64,000 bases of DNA from Ischnura elegans (GCF_921293095.1 NC_060253.1:80327992-80391991), one strand, 5' to 3'. Positions 22,023 through 35,429 are shown, numbered from the stretch's first letter. A program made the numbers and translations. The notes: generated from the sequence alone by a model not told the origin.

Positions 22023-23690
22023 CGTTCGATATTCAGCAGGGACAGTTAGTGCTCTCAACCCTGACACCTTTGAGGTTATCTCCTTTTCCCTCCTCTCTTT
22101 CCCTCCACCGCCCTCCGTTTGCTATCTCTCCTGCCTATCTCATTTCGTTTCGTTTCTTTCATTCCTTCTTTCCGGCCCTTTTTTTTCGTCAGTCGCAAAA
22201 ATCTTTCGGTCTATTTCGTACCACATTCCCACATACGTGGCATCAGGAGTGTATTCATATAAGAGTGCTACTTATTTCTTCAAAATTGATTAAATTGTGA
22301 AATTGTGCACGGTTTTTGTCCCGAGGCTAGGGTTTTAATTTTTAAAGGTAAAACTCATTAAAAATGTAATGAGAGGTTGTAACAACTGTAGGAAAATGCT
22401 TAGTAAACTTTAACCATGCAGGTTGGTAGGTAGAAAAGTATACGATAGATATTTTTGGCACATTTGGTAATTAAGAATCACATGGTGTTATGTTGGTTTT
22501 TATTTCTCTGTTAATTCACTCAACTCTGTCAGCTCCAAGGTTTCTCCTCTTCCCTTTGAATCCATCTTCACCGAGCGCTATCTCTTCTGTCTATCTCATT
22601 CGTTTCCCTTCTTTCAAACCTTCTTTCTCGTCCTTTTTTTCTTTAAGTTGCAAAATATTCACTTTATATATTTCTATTTTCATACGCACGTGGTATTAAA
22701 GTGTATTAATCTGATAGAAATGACTTTCGTGTCTGGACTGTACGTAGATTATTTGTTTCAGTACTAATAAGGCCGGGTCTGATCTTTGCCCGGGTGCTTG
22801 GATCCTAATATGGTTAGCTTAAATGCATTATAATGATCATGATAACTGTCTATCAGTTCTTTAGGAAAGTTGCATTTCCGGTAATGCTGGCTGATTAGCT
22901 GGAAATGCATCTTTTCTAATAAATTATGGTTTTAAATATAAGTCCATATTTTCTGTCTAATACTCTCAACCCTGGTTCGTAAGCGGCTTTCCAGATGCGG
23001 TAGATCTCTTTGTCCTGTTCCCTTTTGTTTTTCATCCCTCTTATGCTTTCTCTCCTGCTAATTCGTTTCTTACATTCCTAATTTTAGGCCGTTTTTTCTT
23101 TCAACCGCAAAATAGTCCCCTCTGTCTCCCTCTGTTCCATTGTCACATTTGCTAATGCATTCGACTGAGAACAAAGTATTTTTGTGAAAAAATATCATTT
23201 ATATGCTGTAGTTCTAATGAAAGTTGATCCGATCTTTGTCCCAAGTCTAAGTTCTTATTCATCAAACATTAAATTCATTTAAATGGCATGACTGCATTGA
23301 TAGGGTCGACATAAATGCCTTGTAAACGCTAGGTTGCCAATAAATATGCTAGCGAAATAACTTCGTTGATATTTATTCTGAAATGGTCAGTTATTAGTGT
23401 ATGGAGGTTTTCGGGGGTATTTTAAAGCGGCATTCATTCCTCAAATGTGTTTGATATTTCGCTCAATATGCAGCAGATACAGATAGTGTTCTCAACCGTG
23501 ACAACATTGGGGTTGTCTCCTTTCCTTTATGCTCTACCTCCCTGTTCGCTATCTCTCCTACTTTTCTCATTTCGTTTCATTCATTCTTCCTTTTGGGGTC
23601 TTTTTTTTCTTTCAGTCACAAAATCGTTCCCGCTACTTCTTTCCGGTTCATTCCCACATTCAGCTTCTTTCCCATCGGTGGGGTTCAGCC
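22023..23690. repeat. Diverged tandem array, ~470-bp unit, four copies
   Basis: Units start near 22023, 22496, 22962 and 23449 (steps about 473, 466 and 487 bp). Each opens with a CTCAACCCTG-like motif and passes through a TATCTCTCCTGCCTATCTCATTTCGTTTC-like pyrimidine tract. A poly-T run follows, ending in TTTCAGTCGCAAAAT or a variant, then a CATTCCCACAT-like stretch. The second halves are AT-rich and share (T/G)ATCTTTGTCCC-like and AAATTCATTNAAATG-like motifs. Identity is highest in the first 230 bp of each unit. Confidence 0.7.
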
Positions 23691-23699
23691 TTTAATCCG

Positions 23700-25640
23700 A
23701 GGTCCCTGGGACCGGATTCGCCCAAAAACCATGAGGAAGGGGACATCTTAAAACTTTCGGAATGGAAAGGTTCTTCCCTTATGGGTTTCTCCGATGACTT
23801 TTATGTGGGGTGTGAAGATTGAGTCAAACGAAGGAACTCGTGCGCAATGTAGCTGATGGATATGGAAGGTTTCTTTACAGTTTGGTGGAGAATAGGTATT
23901 GGTATGCTGATCCACCTTAATCGGTCATTTACTCGTTCATAAATGCGGCTAGGTTTTTGAAATTGGTAGTTTTTGTTGTGAACGGATTAGTTTTCGGCTA
24001 AAAAAGTTTACATACGGTTAGCCGCTCGCTCTAACATTTCAAGCGAATGTTCGCTGAGATTACGCTCACTGTAAATGTTCGTAGCACCTTTGTAGCACCT
24101 TCGATGATGACGATACTTGGTGTAATGCCCAATACAGAAATATGTAAAACCTCTGGTTATCAGAAATATCCGAAATGTATGTCAGAAATCCATAAAAAAC
24201 AACGGCATAGTTTTTAAGCTTTTGCTGTTTGTATCTTTAATCGATGATAAAGGCTCTTCAATTTTGATAAGTTTGTCTGTTATACTCGATTCCTAAACTG
24301 AGATGAAAATAAGCGGTATCATATGTTTTATATGTTCACAGAGTTCCATAGAATGTGCATTGAATATATTGAATGTTCGTGTTAAAATATTTTAAAAGCG
24401 CATTCCTTCCTCCAGAAATTCTTTACATATTTAATGTTCACGCACATTTGCGAAGTGAGAAAATTCTGTCAATGAAATTCTACTTACCATTCTTCACGTG
24501 CTAAGGCAGTACTTAATTTCGGTCGGAACACAACGGAACGGCGTTCCGGCGCCTGTTAGGAAAAATTGAGTTCTATAATTTGTCGCTCCGCCTGCATTTT
24601 TAATAATTTAATAATTTTTTAATATTGGGTAAAACATTACTCCTCATTGTACCTTTTATTAAAACTTTAATGAAAGCGAATTTTTTTGGGGTATTGGCTC
24701 ATATTTGAAAATTATGTGTAGATTAAATGTGTTTTTATGCGTTCCAGTACGTTGAATTTTAGAAATGTAGCGTTGTGCTAAGGGAAAGTAAAAAAAGAAC
24801 TTTTCGTATAATTTAAGTACAGTATTGCCACTGCCGATTGTTAGGAAGTTATGTAACCGTGAACCTGATCGCGTTGCCCTCAGCAAACTTATCAGTGTTT
24901 GGCCAATTTGTTCTACAGCACCTTACCGAATGAAAGGTCCCTCCCTCATGTGGACAGCTACCCTCCCCTCGATATCCGTGTTTTCTCACCTGGCCGTCAA
25001 CCTAATATCGCATGTCTTATTTTTCTCTTTCCCTACCTTCCCGCCCACTCGTAATTTATACAGGTCTTATCTCCTCTTTCGTCATCGTGATTATGACTGG
25101 CCTTTGATCGCCCTGTCTCCGCTCTTTAATTAATTCCTCCTCCTCCTCGTGTCGGCTCAAACCTTTACCTCTCTTCCCTACAATCACTTCCTCTCATGCC
25201 TATCATTCATTTTTCTTTCTTTTCCAACGTATTTCTCCTCGACAAGGTATTTAATCTAATGGATTATCTGAAATAGAAGTATCTCGCTATCTTGCTAGTA
25301 CTTGTTGAAGTTTAGTTAGGGGAGTATCATAGCATGTAAGGCATGTTTATTTGTGGAGCAAATTAAGCAAAATTATGGAATATTGTGCATTATTTGTTAA
25401 TTATTATATATTAATATATTTGTTAATCATTATTATATTGTAAAGAACTGGAGATTATGCTTTCTGGGATAAAATAAACTAAAAATACCGCGATCATTAT
25501 AACACCAGTCCTGCATTCGAGCATATTCAAATAATTTCCGTCGAAATTGAGTAGGTAGATACCGTTTAACTTTCATGATGGCTGGGAATCATTATTGCAA
25601 TGGCTAATGAATCCTTCAAAGTAAGACTTACTTTTGAGTA
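23700..25640. other. Gene-free DNA
   Basis: Short frames of 75-102 codons occur in pyrimidine-rich sequence at 24825-25133. A doubled TTGTAGCACCTT-like motif lies near 24083-24110. Nothing is recognisable as a gene. Confidence 0.35.
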
Positions 25641-25800
25641 TCAGTTGGGTTAGGTAGTTAGTAAATTGGCTTCCCACGTGTTTCTTTCGTGGTCTTTCGA
25701 ATCCCGGCGATGGCGGAGATTTTTCTGAGTCCCAATGTCTTTTGGAGGGAACTACAAGTTTAGGCAAATGTTTTGGATAATACATTAACCCTCAAAGATT
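25640..25800 (+). repeat. tRNA-derived SINE relic
   Basis: TTAGGTAGTTAGTAAATTGG sits where a box A would lie. CGTGGTCTTTCGAATCCCGG (box B-like core TTCGAATCCC at 25696-25705) lies about 35 bases further on, the spacing of a tRNA-derived promoter. It is followed by GGCGGAGATTTTTCTGAGTCCC, a body resembling those that follow tRNA heads in many SINEs. No target duplication was seen. Confidence 0.45.
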
Positions 25801-26392
25801 TCGTTCATCAAGCCCAACACCGGGTATCTCTCCTACCTATCTTCCTTGCCCGTGGCGAAAATGACCTAATGCATCGGTCGCTATCTCCAAATAGCAACCA
25901 ACTGCATATATTGTCCATTCTACGAAGGAGATGAAGCATGGGGTAGTTTTATTTTGAAAGATGGGCTTTTCGGACTACGTAAATTTGGCATTATTATCGT
26001 TCTTATCTTATTGATGAGTCGGTACTTGAGGAAAGGTATTGCCCTTTTCTGTTGATGGTTCAACGGGATAAGATAGAAAAATCGGGAAAAAAGTATTAGA
26101 GGGTTTTAATTCCCTCTTTTAAATTCTCACTTTTCCAATGGTATAAGCAAACTTTTTTTTTTCGAAGGACGACAAGACCAAGGTTTACGTGCTCTAGTGA
26201 TAAAACTTATTTATACTAAGGTATTATTAATTTTACCTTTCTCTATTTTATGAACAAAAGGATTGGAAAAAAGAAAATACAGTTATTTAGAAGGTTGCCA
26301 TAGCCCATTGGTTGGCTTGAGCCAGCATTTCTCTTTATTCTGTTTCTGATTGTGTTTAATCTTACAATTAGTCCTCTTCTATTAGTCTTCTT
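25801..26392. other. Gene-free DNA
   Basis: AT-rich with no recognised content. Confidence 0.35.
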
Positions 26393-26410
26393 TCTGTCTT
26401 GCATTATCAT

Positions 26411-26671
26411 GAAATGAGAGGAGCACCTACTGGAGGAAACAACCACCTATCTAATATGCGAGTGCCCCGCAATCATGAGGACTCGATATAGACACCTGGG
26501 CTCACCTTTTATAGAGCCCAAGGAGGTAAGAGATCTTCCCATTGGGGACCTCTTGTCCTTCGATAAGGACATAGGCCTCTATGGGTGATCAGTTATCGGT
26601 AGTTAGCACAATGTACCTACAGGTCTAAGTGCCCTAGGAGCTGATCCCCCACCGCATCGTTAATCAATCAA
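26411..26671 (+). mobile_element. Retroposed SINE-like or LINE-tail insertion
   Basis: The 261 bp are flanked by near-identical 18-bp direct repeats, TCTGTCTTGCATTATCAT at 26393-26410 and TCTGTCTTGCATTTTCAT at 26672-26689. This fits target duplication by target-primed reverse transcription. The insert is G+C-richer than its surroundings and ends in AATCAATCAA, a short simple-repeat tail. It contains a perfect 6-bp hairpin GTCCTTCGATAAGGAC at 26555-26570, similar to the conserved 3' hairpins of several SINE/LINE pairs. No convincing tRNA head is present. Confidence 0.65.
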
Positions 26672-26689
26672 TCTGTCTTGCATTTTCAT

Positions 26690-29600
26690 ATTGGTTTAAT
26701 ATTATACATTTCGGTCTTAGTTTAGTAGTGCAGATGCACAAATGTAGGAGTGTGGATGATATCATGCACATAAACGTTCTGAAGCAACTTGGAATATTTT
26801 TCTGGCTTAAACGCCTCTTCATTCCATACTATTCTTTCCTGATAACCTCTGTTTTTTATCGCTGCATAATAGTAATAGTTTTATTCTGTAATCACCGTCG
26901 TGAAGCGCTTAGTTTACGTTTGGGGAAAAAGCGCATCGACCACACGTTATATTTTATCGTGATGCGCAAGCTTGGATCATCCACCCAAATTTTTGATTAG
27001 CGCGTCTTTTAAAATATAAAAGCTGTAATAAAATTTATGAGAAGGTTTAGTTAAACTAGAGAAAATCACTGCCCCTCTTGCTTAGATTGTGATATTTCCT
27101 TGTAGTTTATGTGGGTGGGGAAATCCACCCACAACTGTCCAATAGCCATAGCATTTGTCATTCGTCATTTGCTATTCGAAAATCTACAAGTGATTGCCTT
27201 ATTAACTTCTCCGTCTTTTTCCATCGCTCTACCCTCCTGGTCTATTCTTTTTCCATTATTTTCCTCGTACAAGAATTTAAAGCCTAAGGAAAAAATGTTA
27301 TTTATTCGATGGTCAGTCATGCATTTCCAATCGAAGTTTTCCTTGTTAAGTGAGAAACATCTCGTCATTCTGGATTTTTTGCTGTGTCTAGGTGTCATTG
27401 AAGCGTTTCTCTCCAAGGTAATGTTACGAACACTTCAATTACAGTTTTTTGTGCACTCGATATCTTTGTCACTTGCGCATTCATTGTAATGGATTTGCGT
27501 GAAAATACTATAGTTATTCTTCTATGATTGGCTATATCTAACTTCCTATCATAGGCTTTAACTCAGGATCTAGTCAAGGAATTGTGTATTGCTTAATCTT
27601 TAAACCTTCTATCCATCGCAAAAGGAAAGATGTGGAATTCTTAAACCATTCGTTCCATTGTTTTAGGCTCAACTATGTGGAAGTTAAACTGTATTCTTAA
27701 ACCATTCAAGTTCTTTGGTTATTAGCATGCGTATAGTCAGCCTTTTACAAATGTACTCATTTTTAATCGTCCAAGATCTCTAATGCCCCTGTATAATAAA
27801 TGTATCAATGACAATCCTTTGTATTTCTTACTTAATAATTTCCATTGAAAACTTTTGGCAGCGGCTCGGATATAATTTATTATTATCGGCTAAATACCAA
27901 TGCATTTTAAACCGAAACCGGTAAATATTTTGTGTGATTACATTTTTACTATTTTCTCAATAAGAAAGTGGCCAATCTTTTTGTCGATAAATACCGCACG
28001 ATATACCGAGGATATACTGAAGTGCATTTTCAGCGCTAACCTGCATGTCAAATCTGAAAAATTAACCTCGTTTTTTTCTCGGATGAAAAATTTTCAATTT
28101 TTGACAAAGGTTAACTATAGATCCTGAAAGTTTCAGCGTTGTACCTTAAGTTTTTAATGAATTATTATTGAGATAAATAGCACAATACAACCGTTTGAGC
28201 GGATGCGAGGTTTCTTTCAGTCCATGTGTCATTTGTAATGTGAAATTGGATTGTAATTGGAGTCGGTGGGCTACAGGATGATCTTGAAATGCCCTCGACC
28301 CATGACCAAAGCAGGGGTTAGGATTCTTTGAAATATATCCACCATCCTGATTTGAGGGCTATTTCTCGCAGTATCGCAGTGACTAGGGCCAGCTATTGAC
28401 CTGTTCAAGCCCACCTTTTCTAGTACTTCCTCATATTCTTGATGCCTATAGTGTGTCGCATAATATGTGTATTTAGGTTTTCTAAGCTTTCGTTGTTTAG
28501 GCATCTAATTTTTGAACGCTATTCTCTCGCCCTCGAAACCCTGTTACATTTTTTCTCATAATTTTCTCCCTGTTTTTCCTGCCAGATTCGTTCATTCTCC
28601 GTTAATTGAAAATTTTTACTCTAAAGGGGTGTCAACATTGTGTAAAAGATGGCATCTGCATCGTTTTGTTTCTTAATGATTAGAAAATGTATTGTTGTTT
28701 GTAGCTAATATTAATGCAATTTTTATCACAGCAATGTTGTATTTTTTCGAGCTACGTTCGTGGTGTACCTGTTTAAAAAATTTTACAGCAGCCTCAGTTA
28801 CCTATCGGCTATGAATGTGTATGTATTGTTCCTGGCAAAGGCTTTCTTCTAAGTAGATTTCCTCAACAATGGGGGTTTACAGGTGTGGCGGTCGCCTTTG
28901 AAACAGCGAGTAAAAAAAACCAGTTCTGGTCCATGGGAATTTTTAGTGATCTCCGAACGGCTCTTGGGTTCATTAGAGCGAGCGGTAATAGTCAATCCAC
29001 AGTTAATTAGGAGTATGGCGTTGTTTTTGTGACGACCATGTTTTGTGCTGCCTTCTCTTTAAATTACCCTTGTTTGCTGAGGTACCTTTGTTGTTTCCGT
29101 TCTGTGGCCCTCCTTTACGGCCGTAAAAATCTGGGAACAGAATTACCAATGGGTATTCCAAGAATGCTTTTTGATTTGGAGCTTCTCGGAATTGATTATA
29201 ATTGTCCGCGAAAAGCGTGTTGTGTGACGCGTTCTTTTAACTCCGTCGCTACGGTTTTTTCATCAGCAAATAATTAATTTCAGCGAACAGGCATTTTGTT
29301 TTATCACTTCAGTATGCTGTTAGCAGTTGTCATGTTGCTTTTTCATCAGCTTCTCTCGCATATATTACGAATTTATTCCTTTGAATGTTATTTTTGCGTA
29401 AATAATAATTCAATGAGGATTTTTTTAGGCTTAACATTTTGTGTGGCCTCATTCCTTGATAGAGAAAAGGTTGAATTTAATTTACTCTGGAAAATAGGGG
29501 CTGTGATAAAATTCATGATCCAAGGTGAATGGAAGCGTATTATGATGCACAAATGGTTTTGAACCTCAATTCCGAAGATTTCCTGATTTATAATGGCCAA

Positions 29601-29850
29601 TATTTGGATGCAATCTTCAGGAAATGGTAATTGGATACAAGGCAACGGGAAACACTTTAATTAGCATTGAATCAAATTATACGTAATGTGTGTGTTTGTA
29701 AGTGTGTATAAAAATGTAAGGAAATGCTATACCGTAGAACTGATTGTTTCCTTTACCTCTATATCTAACGATCTGATCGTTGGAATATTCTTCCTCGTAG
29801 AATAATCCTCCTAGATCGTTAGAACATTAATTGCTTATGCTTGGTTTCGC
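26690..29850. other. Gene-free DNA with isolated open frames
   Basis: Frames of 75-126 codons exist (27109-27489 on +, 28271-28504 on -), none with splice context. The minus frame at 28271-28504 encodes a fairly polar, protein-like sequence and may be a remnant of an old coding element, but I cannot assign it. Confidence 0.3.
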
Positions 29851-30095
29851 TATTTAGTGGGCCTTCTTCGCTTTTATAGCGTTGAAGAGTTTTTCCCCGT
29901 CCCGTCCCTTCCGCTCCTTTCCTTTCCCAGAGGCGTCGACGGGCTCCTATCGCGGCGGCGCCTCTTTCCTTTTCCCTTCCTCTCCTCCCCCTTTCCGGGT
30001 GATCGGGCGTGTAAGCCACTGGCTTGGTTCCCGGCCCCGGTGCGTTGTTTTCTTCGAAGGGCTCCCCTGAGCCCTCATGCGTTGTTTCCTTGACC
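29850..30095. other. G+C-rich, pyrimidine-rich block
   Basis: This 245-bp block stands out against AT-rich surroundings, with CpGs (GGCGTCGACGGG, CGCGGCGGCGCC) and CT runs. Both strands are open (78 and 95 codons), so open length is not evidence of coding. It may be regulatory or an untranslated exon. Confidence 0.3.
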
Positions 30096-33000
30096 ATAAT
30101 CATCATTAAAACGCATGTAGCCCAAGAAGCATAATACCGTCTAATTCAACTGGTCCACGTATTACGATGCATGTTAAATGAGACATTGCATTATTTTCCC
30201 TGGATTTTGTTTTAACACGACGCGTTTCGTTGTTGCAAACAACATTATCAAGCGTAACATACATCGTGCCTCGTATCATACAAGATATATGATGATTGAT
30301 GATTTAAGTTCGTAAGTGGTATCTTAAAATTATTTTGGTCGCCGAGTGAAAGCGTCGTTTATTTCAGTTTTTTTTTTAATGGAAGCTTTTATTTTGAGAT
30401 AACTTGGATCCTTTTTTCGGGAAATTCCTTGGCATAAAAGCGCTTGTTTATTCATTTATTAGCGGTCGAATCAAATTTTCTCTAAATGAACACGTTGAAC
30501 ATCCATTGAAATTATGAGAGAAGATCAAACGGAATGTGGTTGAATGGGAGTTCTTTTGATTCCTGATAAAAGTGAGTTTTGAAAATACTCATGAAGAATA
30601 AAAAAATTTTGCAAGAAGAGGAATTTAGCTTAGGGTGGGTTTAATAATTGTCATCATTTACATTTCATCAAAAACTAATCTATTTTAAATTCTCAGAAAT
30701 ATCTTCAAATAATTAATATAAAAACTTTGATCAACGAGTTATTTATTGAATTGAACTCTTCCCTTGTCCTCAAGACAATGGATTAGTGGAAATAGATTTA
30801 TATTTATAGCACTCATTTATCAAATCGTATTTTTTGTGTGTTTAATCTTTAATTTCATGGAAAAATAATCAATAATAATGGTTTAAATTACATTATACTT
30901 TTTTCTTCTTAAAATTTAGTGGATATTGAAACGATTTAATTATTCATCTTTAATTTTTTCATCTCCTTGTTAATAAAAATTCTATTTTCCAAGATTAATT
31001 TTATGAAACCGTTGCCATTCTTATCAGCAAACCTATCCATTCTAGAGAGAGATTAGTTTGGATGTTTTGCTCCCTTGAAGAATACCTTTCTATTTACATC
31101 TCCTTGGCTGGGAAAATTGAATCTCTAATGCATGTTCAGTGAAGGTGTATGAATGTAAAGGAAAATTATAATACTGAGGTTAATTTTAGGGAAAGATCGT
31201 CACGAAATCACGTCCTATGTAGCGTGGTGGGAACCAATCCTTGAAACAATGTGGTTACACAATTATGGTTTTTTATTTTCATTATGCTTGAATCTAATTG
31301 AAAGTCAATTATAATATATACAGAGAAATTACTTTTTAAATGTTTTTGTGCAAAGTTTTTGATTTGATATCATTCATGCACCGCATTGAACTCGTCGATA
31401 TGTTAATTTTATCTTAGTTTGTTGTCCCTGCATTTAAATGGATGGTAATGTAATTATTAAGAGGCTTCAGCAGTTTCATTTACATTTATGCCCTTCAACG
31501 GCTGGAATTCTTCCTATCTTAGCCCTTAATAAGTAGCTTGCCTGCCTTTTGTTTGATCGTGTCTTCTCATCGTCTGGATAGTTGAACACATCCGACCTCA
31601 GTTCGATCTAATTAGGGGTCTTGCGTTGTATAACTTATCCCTTATTAATTCTAGCTGTCATTCGGCTTAGTTGGCGCATTTAAACCGCTCATATTTTCTT
31701 CATTAATCCATTTTTATTATTTTCCTTTCCCCCTATTATATGGTGAATTGTGCGATTTGATGAATTGGCGATTTATGAAGTTTTCTGAGGTGATAAACTT
31801 GTGCCTTATAGACAAGATAGTTCTTTAAGTAGTGAATGAAAGGATTGTACCATAGAAATATGTAAATATTTTTAAAATCATCAAGACTTTGGCGTGAGAA
31901 TGTTGATTGCTTCGGGAGATAAGATTATTCGCTATACGCTCGCTAATGAAAGGTTTTGAGAGACGGTGACAGGTGTTATTTTTCGTACGTCATTTTTTTA
32001 CGATGCGCACGTCCCTTTGGTTTGATTTTATGATTTTTATCTCTACTCTTCTTCCTTCAATGGCTCATTCACCCTTGTTATTCACGTCCTTTGGAAATTA
32101 GGAATATTTTGGCAGGCTTCCTAGCCTACTTACGCCGTGTAATTAAATTTATTAGTGTTTGATACACCTCGGGCAAATTCTAAGGAGCATGAACTCACAT
32201 CATTTAATGATATTAATAATTTATATGATATAAATACTCAATGGTCATACTATATGCTTCACTGCATTACTTCATCGAATTAAAAGGTCACCAAAATAAA
32301 TTGCTTGAAAACATTTTTATGCATGCAGTCTAAATTAGTATCCAATTTTCATTCCTGATTCGTCAAATGATTTTTATTGTACCCGAATGCAAGATCTCTT
32401 TGAGATTTTCTTATTATTTGTCTACCTATCTATAATTTGGTTTTACGTGTTTTTTCAAAGATTATCATATTCTTGTGACCACTAATTTGTGAAAATTTTT
32501 ATGGTATGCTAAAAATGGGGGCACATTTGGATACGGGAATGATTACCGCAGGTACGTTTCGTTCTAAACCTGTGACTTTCAGAACGTTCAGCTTGTTCCT
32601 ACGTTTCACAATTTTGGAGAGACGGCGTCTATCCTTTGTCGAACGCGTATTGACTCCAATTGCACTCTTGAGTGCATTGTTTTGATGGGGCCGAGGATGC
32701 ATAGCATAATACTTAGCTTCGTGACGCAATCGCCGTCAAATGGGGTCATCTAACAGCAACAGCATCGTGTCCCCCTCTCCCATTTTATTCTTCCCGCCCT
32801 GCGACTTCCGTGAAAGGGATTTTATTCTCGCGTCGCTTCTTTTAGCGTGCTTCGTGATCATCCTTTTTTTCGATTCCCACTCCGATACTCCCGATCCGCA
32901 TTGATGAATCCCTTCCCGTAACTCGTCGTTGATACGATTATACTGTTCGAGAACCATTTTCTTCGTTAATTTGAAAGTCTGGGTAAATTGATGTGTGTTG

Positions 33001-35170
33001 CCTAGGAACTAATAGGATTTTTCGTGTTTTTTCCACTCTTTCCGTCATCTTCCTCCTTCCAATGGGATTGTTGTTGCAGTAGGTGCATCGGCCCTTAAGA
33101 TTCACGACTTTTTGTGATTGTTTCACTCATCCCTAAGAAGGCTGAATGTACCTGTTTTTTTACCGATGCTCAAATTTACGTGAATTTTTGGTGACGTGCT
33201 GCATGACAAAAATATTGATACCTTCCGACTTGTCTTTCGAAAATATATCTAATGCAGTTAAAATTACTGTATGGAAAAATTGAACGAATATGTGCATGTA
33301 TCGTTATTTTTCTTTTAGTAATACGCTGTGTTACTTTATGGTACAGGGGCATGGTAGGTTTTTAAGGAAATAAGAGAAATCATCCTTTACGAATGTGTAG
33401 CGAATTATTTCGTATTTCTGGGCATAATCGCGCAAAAACTTTTCAAGAACCTAATAAAAACCTTAGAAGAAACTTTTCAAAATATTATAAGATTATTATT
33501 CTCCGCTACCATGCGGTTTTAATTAATGAGTACTGAAAATACTTTAAATGAATTTTAATTTAACCTGCTTGACTTTTGATACGGAAAACTCTTTGAGGTT
33601 TAATCGATGAAGTATACGTATATGCATGGCGTCTTTATAATTTTTTCGTGAAATAGTTTGATCTGCTCTATTTAAACGAAATAATTCACATAATAATAGT
33701 CTTCATGTATGCCTTGCTTTATTGTGTATTGAAGACGTTAATGTTTCATCAATATTATATATTGGAAAAATGTTTGAGGAAAAAACTTTTCCGTTCGTTG
33801 ATTTTCGTAACTTGTCTTGAATCATAAAGGCGCAAATAATTCTGCTCGTGATCATCATTGCAAAATTTTACTTTCTCTGGTGATTTTGGTGCCTTCGAAA
33901 GGGAAAACTGGTGCTTTCTGTTTGCTGTACCATTATCCTGTGCTCTTCAGTTTTTCATCATGCCTCAAATCATCTTTATTCTCACGGTGTGACTTTCCTT
34001 GCGTTCAGCTTTCCTCGTGGAAATTGTGACTGCCCATTTCTTTTCTTTGAAAGGGTTGGTTTAATTCACTCTTCATTTCTAAACTCAGAAAAAATAGCTG
34101 CTCTATGTTAGCAATTGATAAAATCATTCCTCCCTTTTCCATCGATCAACATCGTTACTTCTGTAGTCACTTCATTTCATGAATTTTACCAGTGATTAAA
34201 TGAGCTTTTTGTCAATTTAATTGTCTTACTGGTGTACTGTTCAATCAGCAACAAATGTAGGAATTTACTTTTAATTTTTTACTAATTTTTTTACTAACTA
34301 ATTGAAATTGACCTTAACAATGACCTAAAGGGTAAGGGTAAGTCATGATAGAAATCCTTATAAAATCTATTTGCATATACCGAATTACTTGTCGTCGCAC
34401 ATTTAGCTATTAATCAACCATCATTTACATAAACTGCATCTGTTTCCTCATGAGTATACAATGAAGACTTTTGATCGCCATTTGGAAGTTAGAGAAGATA
34501 ATGCCAGAAGTCAGGAACATAATATAACATTTATCCGTTTTACTATGAATGATTTATAATTCGCTATTTCAAGTCGTGAATTATATAATGAACTATCATG
34601 AATCTGGAAATTTTAATTTCTGTATATAGTCTGTCTTCGTAACAAATTTTTCTGTTTTCTATCTTGTGGCGATTAATCAGCGTCCAGCTAGCCTTTTTAA
34701 TTTGGCGAATGAACTTATTGGAAAAGGACTTTATTAAAATTATATTTAGGAAATCTCTCTTCGTAATATTTCTTAAGCAAACCAAGGTTATAAATCTTAG
34801 GTGAACGAAATTTGTGATATATGGTAGCTCGAGTAGAAATATACGCCCATAAATGTACCTTCTCACAAAAGTAACATGTAGTTAATGATATGCAACTGTG
34901 GATTATCAAAAGACAGCCATCCTCAGTGGCATTTGTTTTTTTTATTATTTAAAGGATGAGAATGTGGATATGTAACGTTGTAAAAGCGTTAAAAATTCTA
35001 TTAAATTCCAATCGGTAGCCTAACATTTTGTATACTGCGGTAAATAGAATATCATCAACCGTTACGGATTGAAGTAAGAAATAAATAATTTTTTTTATAT
35101 TTGATATTTATTTTAGTCAGAAAATCAATGACGTTAACAAGTATGAAACAAATAAATAGCATAGTTAAAG
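30096..35170. other. Long AT-rich, gene-free stretch
   Basis: About 5 kb of AT-rich sequence without a credible frame above 100 codons, RNA gene or repeat. A moderately G+C-richer part at 32490-33060 keeps minus-strand frames of 62-76 codons open without recognisable content. An octamer ATTTGCAT lies at 34369-34376. Confidence 0.4.
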
Positions 35171-35171
35171 A

Positions 35172-35345
35172 ACATTTTTATAATGTGGTAGTTAAACATT
35201 AAATGCACTCTTATTAATAAAATTTTATTATCCTGCTGAGGCACTCTTGGCTCATCATCAGGTGCCTTTTACAATTTATCAGTATAGTTATCACATATCT
35301 CTGGCCGTTACAATCGCTTAACCGCGCATAAGAGCTTGGCGGAGT
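35172..35345 (-). mobile_element. Penelope-like element 3' tail with degenerate hammerhead motif (candidate)
   Basis: On the minus strand CTGATGA (35262 to 35256) is followed by TGAGCCAAGAGTGCCTCA. That segment can pair TGAG with CTCA, plus an inner CA/TG step, around an AGAG loop. CTGATGA followed by a short GAGCC-type stem matches the conserved core of hammerhead ribozymes carried by Penelope-like retroelements. The second conserved core box (GAAA) is missing where it should follow the stem, so cleavage activity is not expected. Downstream comes GCAGGATAATAAAATTTTA and an AT-rich tail. No reverse transcriptase or GIY-YIG domain is present. Confidence 0.4.
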
Positions 35346-35429
35346 TTTAAAACAGAATTCCGTGCTATTAAACGCCGTCGTGATTTGAATGTCGGGGCGG
35401 CACCAAAGACCATGCAAAGGACTGCTTCT

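Noticed and set aside
21785..22300. Longest open frame in the window, 171 codons on +
   Set aside because: It is the translation of a pyrimidine-rich tract and the start of the 470-bp tandem array. Its Pro/Ser/Phe/Leu bias, the open minus frame over the same bases and the lack of splice context point to a composition artefact.
28271..28504. 77-codon polar minus-strand frame
   Set aside because: It looks more protein-like than most, but I could not tie it to any family or find exon boundaries.
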